A DNA stretch of 64,000 nucleotides, from contig NZ_LT670818.1 of NCBI RefSeq assembly GCF_900129505.1, positions 1,860,001-1,924,000 on the forward strand, written 5' to 3'. Below the pieces are notes generated by a model that searched no databases, was not told the DNA's origin, and was given only the letters and a program-made list of their open reading frames with translations. The position numbers and the translations under genes are program-made. The stretch's first letter is position 1; each line of letters starts with the position of its first letter. This stretch comes from Bradyrhizobium erythrophlei (lineage in GTDB: Bacteria > Pseudomonadota > Alphaproteobacteria > Rhizobiales > Xanthobacteraceae). Below, piece by piece: positions 57,183-64,000 of the stretch.

Positions 57183-57881
57183 ATGCTGATCCTCGCCATC
57201 GACACCGCGCTCGATGCCTGCGCCGCGGGCGTGCTTGACACCGAAGCCGGCAAATTGCTGGCGCAGGAATCGGAAGGCATGAAGCGCGGCCACGCCGAGG
57301 CGCTGATGCCGCTGATCGCGCGGGTCATGAAAGCCTCCGGCATCGGCTTTTCGGGCCTTGACCGCGTCGCGGTGACCACAGGTCCCGGCAGCTTCACCGG
57401 CCTGCGGGTCGGACTTTCCGCCGCGCGCGGCATCGCTCTGGCCGCCAACAAGCCGGTGGTCGGCGTGACCACGCTGACGGCGTATGCCGCCCCCATCGTC
57501 AGCCAGAACGGCGAGCATCCCGTCATCTCGGCGATCGATGCGCGCCATGACCATGTGTACTTTCAGGCGGTCGGCGGCAATGGCAGTTCGCTGGTCCGGC
57601 CGCAGGTCGCGCCGATCGAGGAAGCCGTTGGCGCGTCAAGGTTCGGCGCGGCGTATCTGGTCGGCAACGCCGCCAGGATACTGGCCGACCGCTGGCCGGC
57701 CGATGCCCCGCGGCCGTTCAAGGTCGATGCGCAAGCAGCGCCCGACATCGCCTGGGTGGCCTGGCTGGGGGCGGCGGTCAGCCCGAATACCGCACCGGCG
57801 CGCCCATTTTATCTGCGCGCGCCCGACGCCAAACCGTCAAAAGACCCGCTGCAAAAAGCCGCGCAGCCTCCCCCGCCATGA
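57183..57881 (+). CDS. tsaB: tRNA threonylcarbamoyladenosine biosynthesis protein TsaB
   Basis: 232 residues. Actin-like ATPase fold: MLILAIDTALDACAAGVLD at the start and the signature VTTGPGSFTGLRVGLSAARGIALA. With TsaC, TsaD and TsaE it makes the t6A base at position 37 of ANN-reading tRNAs. The stop overlaps the rimI start (ATGA); the tsaB-rimI pairing is widespread. Confidence 0.94.
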   Translation: MLILAIDTALDACAAGVLDTEAGKLLAQESEGMKRGHAEALMPLIARVMKASGIGFSGLDRVAVTTGPGSFTGLRVGLSAARGIALAANKPVVGVTTLTAYAAPIVSQNGEHPVISAIDARHDHVYFQAVGGNGSSLVRPQVAPIEEAVGASRFGAAYLVGNAARILADRWPADAPRPFKVDAQAAPDIAWVAWLGAAVSPNTAPARPFYLRAPDAKPSKDPLQKAAQPPPP

Positions 57882-58363
57882 ACTCATGGCTGTCCGAATG
57901 GTGGGGCGGCGGCATCGCGGTGGTCGAGCCGGCGACCCTGCGGGACGCGGCGCGCCTGGTGCAATTGCACGGCGAATCGTTTCACCGCGGCTGGGGCGAA
58001 GCCGAATTCGAGGCGATGCTGGCCGAGCGCAACACGCTGGTGCACCGGTTGAGAATTGGTCGCAAGATCGCGGGCTTTGCCGTGTCGCGAATCGCGGCGG
58101 ACGAGGCCGAAATACTCTCGATTGCGGTCGCGGCGAGCCATCGCGGCCGCGGTCTGTCCCGCAACCTGCTCATGACCCATCTCGGCCACCTCGCCGGCCG
58201 CGGCGTGCGCAGCGTATTCCTCGAGGTCGAAGAAAATAACCAGCCGGCGCGCCGGCTGTACGAACGCTCCGGATTTACCGTCATCGGACGCCGCGAACGC
58301 TACTACCGGGAGGCGAATGGGGAACAATTGAATGCCATGGTGATGCGCCGCGACTTGTCGTGA
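57878..58363 (+). CDS. rimI: Ribosomal protein S18-alanine N-acetyltransferase
   Basis: 161 residues. GNAT fold: VEPATLRDAARLVQLHGESFHRGWGEAEFEAML, then ILSIAVAASHRGRGLSRNLLMTHLGHLAGRGVRSVFLEVEENNQPARRLYERSGF. The acetyl-CoA loop RGRGL and the NQPARRLYER helix are standard for RimI. Coupled to tsaB by an ATGA overlap. RimI acetylates the N-terminus of S18; identification rests mainly on this context. Confidence 0.9.
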   Translation: MNSWLSEWWGGGIAVVEPATLRDAARLVQLHGESFHRGWGEAEFEAMLAERNTLVHRLRIGRKIAGFAVSRIAADEAEILSIAVAASHRGRGLSRNLLMTHLGHLAGRGVRSVFLEVEENNQPARRLYERSGFTVIGRRERYYREANGEQLNAMVMRRDLS

Positions 58364-58554
58364 CGCCCCGGCGGTGGCACAAGGGGGCACGGAGCGGACG
58401 AGCAAAAGTGGAGTCCGGTTTGCGTCGGATCAAAGCTCCGGACGAATAAGTGGCGCATGAGGTCCTGGCCAGGCCGCTGACACCCGTAAAGCCCCGGAGG
58501 GCCTTAAGGGGGTGCTTTGGCGGACCCACGCGCTGTTACCCAAGGCAGAAACCC

Positions 58555-59004
58555 ATGACCGCACTGAAATCCACGCCCGCGCTCAAGGCCACCGGTATCG
58601 AAGCCCGCTGCGCCGCCACCGGCATGCGCATGACCGAACAGCGCCGCGTCATCGCGCGCGTGCTGGCGGAAGCGGCCGATCACCCCGACGTCGAGGAGCT
58701 CTACCGCCGCTGCGTCGCGGTCGACGACAAGATCTCGATCTCGACGGTGTATCGCACGGTGAAACTGTTCGAGGACGCCGGCATCATCGAGCGCCACGAC
58801 TTCCGCGAGGGCCGCGCCCGCTACGAGCAGATGCGCGACAGCCACCACGACCACCTGATCAATCTGCGGGACGGCAAGGTGATCGAATTCACCAACGAGG
58901 AAATCGAGAAGCTGCAGGCCGAAATCGCCCGCAAGCTCGGCTACAAGCTGGTCGATCACCGGCTGGAACTGTATTGCGTCCCGCTGGAAGACGACAAATC
59001 CTGA
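58555..59004 (+). CDS. fur: Fur-family metal-responsive repressor (Fur/Mur)
   Basis: 149 residues. Winged helix: RMTEQRRVIARVLAEAADHPDVEELYRR and KISISTVYRTVKLFEDAGIIERHDF. Regulatory metal residues include HHDH at 97-100. The C-terminal structural-zinc CxxC of E. coli Fur is absent (HHDHLINLRDGKVIEF). This form in rhizobia acts as a manganese-responsive regulator (Mur/Fur) repressing Mn uptake genes. The ATG at 58555 is where similarity starts; the long upstream frame includes non-conserved sequence. A HAD phosphatase gene follows by 4 bp. Confidence 0.93.
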   Translation: MTALKSTPALKATGIEARCAATGMRMTEQRRVIARVLAEAADHPDVEELYRRCVAVDDKISISTVYRTVKLFEDAGIIERHDFREGRARYEQMRDSHHDHLINLRDGKVIEFTNEEIEKLQAEIARKLGYKLVDHRLELYCVPLEDDKS

Positions 59005-59008
59005 GCGC

Positions 59009-59713
59009 GTGAAAATTCCGAACTCGAAATTCGATCTCGTCATCTTCGATTGCGACGGTGTGCTGGTCGACAGCGAAGTTATTTCCTGCCGCGCGCATTC
59101 GGAGACGTTGACGCGGCACGGCTATCCGATCACAGCCGACGAGGTGCTCGATCGCTTTCTCGGCGTGTCGGACCGCGAAGCGCGTCAGGCCGTCGAGGCC
59201 GAGTTGGGCCGCAAGCTTCCGGACGATTTTGAAGGTCAGGTCAAGCAAGCCACCCTGCAGTTCTATGCCGGCGATCTGCGGGCAATCTTGCATGTCGGCG
59301 ACGCGATCGCCGCGATCGACCTGCCCAAATGCGTGGCCTCGAGCGGCACACCCGAGAAGATCCACCACGGCCTGGGCTGCGCCGGCCTTTATGACGTTCT
59401 CGCGCCCCATATTTTCTCCGCCACCCAGGTCAAGCGCGGCAAGCCCGCGCCCGACCTGTTTCTGTTCGCGGCCGAGCAGATGCGGGCATCGCCCGAACGG
59501 TGCCTCGTGATCGAGGACAGCCTGCCCGGCATCATCGGCGCCCGGGCGGCCGGGATGACCGTGCTCGGCTTTCACGGCGGCAGCCATTGCCGCCCCGGCT
59601 ACGGTGACACGTTGCGCGCCGCCGGCGCCGTCATGGCGTTCGATGACATGCGGCAATTGCCCGGTCTGATCGCGCAAATCGACCGAAAACCGGGCCTGAT
59701 CGCTGGATTTTAG
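59009..59713 (+). CDS. HAD-family hydrolase (phosphoglycolate/beta-phosphoglucomutase-like)
   Basis: 234 residues, GTG start. Motif I VIFDCDGVLVDSE with the nucleophile Asp, motif II VASSGTPEKI (Ser), motif III Lys in KRGKPAPDLFL and motif IV VIEDSLPGIIGARAAGM. A cap domain lies between I and II. Substrate not identifiable. Only 4 bp after fur, so probably co-transcribed; the start has no strong ribosome site, suggesting translational coupling. Confidence 0.88.
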   Translation: MKIPNSKFDLVIFDCDGVLVDSEVISCRAHSETLTRHGYPITADEVLDRFLGVSDREARQAVEAELGRKLPDDFEGQVKQATLQFYAGDLRAILHVGDAIAAIDLPKCVASSGTPEKIHHGLGCAGLYDVLAPHIFSATQVKRGKPAPDLFLFAAEQMRASPERCLVIEDSLPGIIGARAAGMTVLGFHGGSHCRPGYGDTLRAAGAVMAFDDMRQLPGLIAQIDRKPGLIAGF

Positions 59714-59778
59714 GTCCTTTAGGCTATATCTGAAGCCGGCGCCGCAATGGCGCCGTTTCCGGACAGCATTCAGGTTCC

Positions 59779-61200
59779 ATGAAGCCGCCGCGCAAGCTGC
59801 ATATCAAGTCCTATGGCTGTCAGATGAATGTCTACGATGCGCAGCGCATGGTGGACACGCTGGCGGGCGAAGGTTTTGTCGAGACGGCAACCGTCGACGA
59901 CGCGGATCTGGTGATCCTCAATACCTGTCACATCCGCGAAAAGGCCTCCGAGAAGGTCTATTCGGAGTTGGGGCGGTTGCGCGTCGCCAAGGACGAAGCC
60001 GCGCGCCATGGCAGGACCATGAATATCGCGGTGGCCGGCTGTGTCGCTCAGGCCGAAGGCCAGGAAATCATCCGTCGTGCCCCGGTGGTGGATGTCGTCG
60101 TCGGCCCGCAAAGCTACCACCATCTGCCGCAACTGCTGGCACGTGCGAAAAGCCATGGCCGCGCGCTGGAGACGGAATTCCCGGTCGAGGACAAGTTCAG
60201 CTTTCTGCCGCCGCCAGCTGCGGATGCGATCCGCGCGCGCGGCATCTCATCCTTTGTCACCGTGCAGGAAGGCTGCGATAAATTCTGCACCTTCTGCGTG
60301 GTGCCGTATACGCGCGGCACCGAGGTGTCGCGGCCCGTCGCCAGGATCGTCGATGACGTGCTGCGGCTCGCCGACCATGGCGTGCGCGAAATCACCCTGA
60401 TCGGCCAGAACGTCAACGCCTATCACGGCGAAGGTCCGAACGGACGGGTCTGGTCATTGGGCGATCTCTTGCGCCGGCTTGCCGATATTCCCGGCATCGT
60501 GCGGCTGCGCTATTCGACCAGCCACCCCCGCGACGTCGACGACACGCTGATCGAAGCCCACCGCGATCTGCCGGCGCTGATGCCGTTCGTGCATCTTCCG
60601 GTCCAGTCCGGTTCCGACCGGATTCTGTCGGCCATGAACCGCAAACATACTGCCGATGATTATCGGGCCGTCATCGACCGATTTCGCGCCGTACGGCAAG
60701 ATATTGCATTTTCATCGGATTTTATCGTGGGCTTCCCCGGCGAGACCGAGGAAGATTTCTCCGCCACCCTCGCGCTTGTCACGCAAATCGGATACGCTGG
60801 CGCTTATTCGTTCAAATATTCGCCACGGCCGGGGACGCCGGCGGCGGACATGCAGGAGACGGTGTCAGCGGCTGAGATGGACGAGCGATTGGTGCGGCTT
60901 CAGGAGTTGATCGACAGCCAGCAATCGGCCTTCAACCAGGCTGCGATTGGCAACATTGTCGATGTGCTGTTCGAGCGCTCAGCCCGCAATCCCGGCCAGA
61001 TCGTCGGCCGCACCGCTTATCTGCAGCCGGCGCATGTGATGGCCGCGCCCGACATCATTGGACAGGTGTTGCCGGTCAGGATCGAAAGCCTCGAGCGCTA
61101 CAGCCTGCTCGGCCAGCTTGCGCCAGCTTCACACGAGCAGGGCCGCCTGCCGGCATCTCCGCAAATGACCGCTTCTTCGCAAACGAGAATGGGAGCCTGA
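59779..61200 (+). CDS. miaB: tRNA-2-methylthio-N6-dimethylallyladenosine synthase MiaB
   Basis: 473 residues. N-terminal Fe-S domain with three Cys ([26 protein letters not shown]), radical-SAM domain with [18 protein letters not shown] (CxxxCxxC), and a C-terminal TRAM domain. Adds a methylthio group to i6A37 of tRNA, using two 4Fe-4S clusters and SAM. phoH follows at 4 bp, giving the typical miaB-phoH-ybeY-corC-lnt operon. Confidence 0.97.
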   Translation: MKPPRKLHIKSYGCQMNVYDAQRMVDTLAGEGFVETATVDDADLVILNTCHIREKASEKVYSELGRLRVAKDEAARHGRTMNIAVAGCVAQAEGQEIIRRAPVVDVVVGPQSYHHLPQLLARAKSHGRALETEFPVEDKFSFLPPPAADAIRARGISSFVTVQEGCDKFCTFCVVPYTRGTEVSRPVARIVDDVLRLADHGVREITLIGQNVNAYHGEGPNGRVWSLGDLLRRLADIPGIVRLRYSTSHPRDVDDTLIEAHRDLPALMPFVHLPVQSGSDRILSAMNRKHTADDYRAVIDRFRAVRQDIAFSSDFIVGFPGETEEDFSATLALVTQIGYAGAYSFKYSPRPGTPAADMQETVSAAEMDERLVRLQELIDSQQSAFNQAAIGNIVDVLFERSARNPGQIVGRTAYLQPAHVMAAPDIIGQVLPVRIESLERYSLLGQLAPASHEQGRLPASPQMTASSQTRMGA

Positions 61201-61204
61201 ACCC

Positions 61205-62260
61205 TTGCCCAAAAGCGCATCGGATTCGCCTTCGCTCGCTCCCAACCGCAAACTCGACCGCGACATGCAAATCCCGCCCGAAACGCAAGTCGTCATCGAC
61301 TTCGATGACAACAGGGGAGCGTCGGCGCTGGTCGGGCCCTATGGCCAGAATCTGGCGCTGGTCGAGCGCCGACTCGGCGTCGTCGTCGATTCCCGCGGCA
61401 ATCACATCACGATCGCCGGATCGCGCGATGGCTGCGACGCGGCGCGGCGCGTGCTGGAGACGCTGTATGCGCAGGCCGTGCAAGGGCACGATCTGGACCA
61501 GGGCGAAGTCGAGGGCGCGATCCGCGCCGTGATCGCGCAGGGCTCGCTGTTCGAATTCGATGCCAAGACCGCGAAATCGGCCTTCGAGACCATCAATCTG
61601 CGCAAACGCCCGGTGCGGGCACGCACCGCTGCCCAGGATTCCTATATTCGCGCGCTGAAACGCCATGAAATGGTGTTCGGCATCGGCCCGGCCGGCACCG
61701 GCAAGACCTGGCTCGCGGTGGCGCATGCCGCGCAATTGTTCGAACGCAAGGAGGTCGACCGCATCATCCTGTCGCGTCCGGCGGTCGAGGCCGGCGAGCG
61801 GCTTGGCTTCCTTCCCGGCGATCTCCGCGAGAAGGTCGATCCCTACCTGCGGCCGATCTACGACGCGCTGTACGATTTGATGGATTCCCGCATCGTCGAG
61901 CGCGCGCTGCAGGCCGGCGAGATCGAGATCGCGCCGCTCGCCTTCATGCGCGGCCGCACGCTGACCAACGCCGCCATCATCCTCGACGAGGCGCAAAACA
62001 CCACCTCGATGCAGATGAAGATGTTCCTGACGCGCCTGGGCGAGAACAGCCGCATGATCATCACCGGCGATCCCTCCCAGGTCGACCTGCCGAACGGCCA
62101 GACCTCGGGTCTTGCGGAAGCCGCCAAGCTGCTCGACGGCGTCGAGGGCATCGCGCAGGTGAAATTCACGGCCGAAGACGTGATTCGCCATGAACTGGTG
62201 GCGCGGATCGTCGCCGCCTATGAAGGATTGCCGCAGCGGCCGGCAACCAAAAAGCCTTGA
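61205..62260 (+). CDS. phoH: PhoH family ATPase
   Basis: 351 residues, TTG start (GGGAGC site). KH-like N-terminal region (LVERRLGVVVDSRGNHITIAG) and P-loop domain with GPAGTGKTWLAVAHA, then RIILSRPAVEAGERLGFLPGDL and IILDEAQNTTSMQMKMFLTRLG (Walker B). Its role is linked to RNA metabolism through its fixed neighbour ybeY. The next gene's frame overlaps its stop, though the preferred ybeY start is 66 bp further on. An ATG at 61265 would drop 20 residues. Confidence 0.93.
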   Translation: MPKSASDSPSLAPNRKLDRDMQIPPETQVVIDFDDNRGASALVGPYGQNLALVERRLGVVVDSRGNHITIAGSRDGCDAARRVLETLYAQAVQGHDLDQGEVEGAIRAVIAQGSLFEFDAKTAKSAFETINLRKRPVRARTAAQDSYIRALKRHEMVFGIGPAGTGKTWLAVAHAAQLFERKEVDRIILSRPAVEAGERLGFLPGDLREKVDPYLRPIYDALYDLMDSRIVERALQAGEIEIAPLAFMRGRTLTNAAIILDEAQNTTSMQMKMFLTRLGENSRMIITGDPSQVDLPNGQTSGLAEAAKLLDGVEGIAQVKFTAEDVIRHELVARIVAAYEGLPQRPATKKP

Positions 62261-62325
62261 TGCGAAAATCCGCCGCAAGAGGCGCGCCGGAAGCGATTTC
62301 GGAGCGCAAAAGAAATTCCGGAGCG

Positions 62326-62835
62326 ATGGCGTACACTGCCCTTCCCATGACCGAGGTTCTCGTCGTCGCCGACGCCTGGCAGAACGAGCCCGACGCCGAG
62401 GCCGTGATCCAGCGGGCCATCGCGGCGGCGGCCGAGATGGCCGATGCGGACACCGGCGAGGCGGAACTCGCGGTCATGCTGACCGACGATTCCGGAATCC
62501 GCACGCTGAACAACAACTGGCGCGGTATCAACAAGCCGACCAACGTGCTGTCGTTTCCGGCGTTGCAGCCGAGCGGCGCTGCCGGGCCGGACGATGCCCC
62601 GCGCATGCTCGGCGACATCGCGATCGCCTATGAGACGACGCGCCGCGAGGCCGATGACGAGCAGAAGCCGTTCGACCATCATCTCAGCCATTTGGCGGTC
62701 CACGGTTTCCTGCATCTGATCGGTTACGATCACGAAAAGGACGACGACGCCGAGGCCATGGAAGCTCTGGAGACGGAGATTCTGGCGCAACTCGGCATTC
62801 CCGATCCGTATGCGGACCGGGAGCGGATGAACTGA
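62326..62835 (+). CDS. ybeY: Endoribonuclease YbeY, rRNA maturation factor
   Basis: 169 residues from ATG 62326, which has a GGAG site four bases upstream; ATG 62347 and a coupled ATG at 62260 (TGATG with the phoH stop) are alternatives. The metal motif HGFLHLIGYDHEKD gives H-x3-H-x4-DH, the YbeY zinc signature. RTLNNNWRGINKPTNVLSFP is also typical. It acts in 16S rRNA 3' processing and ribosome quality control. Confidence 0.94.
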   Translation: MAYTALPMTEVLVVADAWQNEPDAEAVIQRAIAAAAEMADADTGEAELAVMLTDDSGIRTLNNNWRGINKPTNVLSFPALQPSGAAGPDDAPRMLGDIAIAYETTRREADDEQKPFDHHLSHLAVHGFLHLIGYDHEKDDDAEAMEALETEILAQLGIPDPYADRERMN

Positions 62836-62836
62836 T

Positions 62837-63961
62837 ATGCCGGACTCCGACCCGACCCACGACAATCCGCGCAACACCCGCAACCTGCCGGCGGTGGTGC
62901 CGCAGGGCGAGGTCTTGCGTCCGGCCACCGACAACTGGCTGACGCGCGCGATCCGCACGCTGTTCGGCTGGAAGCCCGGATCGGTCCGCGACGACCTGCA
63001 GGTGGTGCTCGATGCCTCGACGCCGGACGACGTCGGCTTTTCCGCCATCGAGCGCACCATGCTGCGCAATATTCTCGGCCTGCATGAACGCCGTATCGCC
63101 GACGTGATGATTCATCGCGCCGACATCATCGCGGTCAAGCGCGACATTCCACTGGGCGAATTGATGAGCCTGTTCGAGAGCGCCGCGCATTCGCGCCTCG
63201 TCGTCTACAACGAAACCCTCGACGACCCCGAAGGCATCGTCCACATCCGCGATCTCCTGGCGTTCATGACCGCGAGGGCGCACGTATCCGAGACGGGAAA
63301 AGGCAAGACCAAGCGCAAGAAGCCGTTCCCCGCCGGACTCGATCTGCGCGCGGTCGATCTGGCGTTGCCGCTGTCGGAATCCAACATCATCCGCAAGCTG
63401 CTTTACGTGCCGCCGTCGATGCGGGCGATCGATCTATTGGCGCAGATGCAGGCCTCGCGCATCCATCTGGCGCTGGTGGTCGACGAATATGGCGGCACCG
63501 ACGGGCTGGTGTCGATCGAGGACATCGTCGAGCAGATCGTCGGCGAGATCGACGACGAGCATGACAGCGACGAGCCACCGGCGATCGTGCGGCAGGCCGA
63601 CAATTCCTTCATCGCCGACGCGCGCGCCAGCCTGGACGACGTCCGCTCCGTGATCGGCGAGGATTTCGTCACCGGCGAAGCCGGTGAAGAGGTCGAGACG
63701 CTCGGCGGCTATCTGGTGACCCATGTCGGCCGCCTGCCGGTGCGCGGCGAAGTCATTTCAGGCCCCGGCAACTACGAGATCGAAGTGCTCGACGCCGATC
63801 CGAGGCGCGTCAAGCGGCTGCGTATCGCCACGCGCAAGGAACGCCCCGCCGCGCGGTCGCAGCGCGAGGGCCGTCGCCGCGAGGCCACACCCGAGCAAGG
63901 TCCGGCACAGGCCAATGACAATGCGAGCCCGACGCCCGGCGATGGAGCCGGTTCGCAGTGA
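62837..63961 (+). CDS. CorC/HlyC-family protein with CBS pair (hemolysin-related)
   Basis: 374 residues. Two CBS domains (about 88-215: RIADVMIHRADIIAVKRDIPLGELMSL...HSRLVVYNETLDDPEGIVHIRDLLAFM; then PPSMRAIDLLAQMQASRIHLALVVDEYGGTDGLVSIEDIVEQIVGEIDDEHD). A CorC_HlyC domain follows at about 250-330. The basic, low-complexity tail (about 335-374) is not conserved. No transmembrane segments are seen, as in the soluble CorC class. Role: Mg/Co handling or an envelope function with lnt. It starts one base after the ybeY stop. Confidence 0.9.
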   Translation: MPDSDPTHDNPRNTRNLPAVVPQGEVLRPATDNWLTRAIRTLFGWKPGSVRDDLQVVLDASTPDDVGFSAIERTMLRNILGLHERRIADVMIHRADIIAVKRDIPLGELMSLFESAAHSRLVVYNETLDDPEGIVHIRDLLAFMTARAHVSETGKGKTKRKKPFPAGLDLRAVDLALPLSESNIIRKLLYVPPSMRAIDLLAQMQASRIHLALVVDEYGGTDGLVSIEDIVEQIVGEIDDEHDSDEPPAIVRQADNSFIADARASLDDVRSVIGEDFVTGEAGEEVETLGGYLVTHVGRLPVRGEVISGPGNYEIEVLDADPRRVKRLRIATRKERPAARSQREGRRREATPEQGPAQANDNASPTPGDGAGSQ

Positions 63962-64000
63962 TCGCTCTGGATAAACTCCGCACGCTCGGTCTTGCGATCA
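63958..64000 (+). CDS. lnt: Apolipoprotein N-acyltransferase, first codons (partial)
   Basis: GTG at 63958 overlaps the stop of the CorC gene (GTGA) and reads IALDKLRTLGLAI to the window end, fitting the N-terminus before the first membrane helix. The identification rests on gene order: lnt follows ybeY-corC in alphaproteobacteria. Only 14 codons are present. Confidence 0.6.
   Translation, partial: MIALDKLRTLGLAI

Overview
The window is GC-rich chromosomal DNA from an alphaproteobacterium. Protein wording and gene order point to the Bradyrhizobium/Rhodopseudomonas/Afipia group (Nitrobacteraceae): rpsT-dnaA-dnaN-recF-(acyltransferase)-gyrB, then murA, and at the other end trpS-usp-nfu-tsaB-rimI-fur-HAD-miaB-phoH-ybeY-corC-lnt. 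Intergenic space holds many palindromic dispersed repeats of the type common in that group. The organism call is inference; no 16S gene is present.

Layout. 1-0.8 kb: the 5' part of an IS630-family element running off the left edge. 0.8-5 kb, minus strand: an HD-GYP-like regulator and a two-gene molybdenum hydroxylase (Tat-exported molybdopterin subunit plus 2Fe-2S subunit) with a good terminator. 5-9.2 kb: two alpha/beta hydrolases, a small secreted protein, a polysaccharide-export lipoprotein, msrA and a small membrane protein. 9.3-19.8 kb: the replication block rpsT, dnaA, dnaN, recF, gyrB, interrupted by a minus-strand cell-surface acyltransferase that carries an in-frame stop codon. 19.8-20.7 kb: a mosaic of dispersed repeats. 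21.5-23.3 kb: a lower-GC two-gene remnant (PIN-like plus DUF4276-like). 23.4-44.5 kb: metabolic genes, including a murA whose active-site Cys is Asp, MATE and SulP transporters, purC, a succinate-semialdehyde dehydrogenase-like enzyme and an acyl-CoA ligase bracketed by inverted repeats. 44.5-47.7 kb: an accessory pocket with long repeats, a vapB with a wrecked vapC, an (AT)11 tract, an Abi-C/HEPN-like gene and a detached 3' end of an adenosine kinase gene. 47.8-51.5 kb: a TetR-EmrA-EmrB efflux cassette. 51.8-64 kb: intact adenosine kinase, murJ, trpS and a dense block of housekeeping genes (Fe-S delivery, tRNA modification, metal regulation, rRNA maturation, lipoprotein acylation).

Main points for a second look: the efflux cassette lies between a full adenosine kinase gene and a diverged direct repeat of its 3' 240 bp, as if an incoming segment replaced the gene's tail; the PIN/DUF4276 pair abutting murA looks like a decayed defence locus; MurA has Asp where fosfomycin-sensitive enzymes have Cys; the surface acyltransferase has one CAA/CAG-to-TAA nonsense change; and two divergent regulator/target pairs have clear palindromic operator candidates. 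I found no complete, obviously new system.
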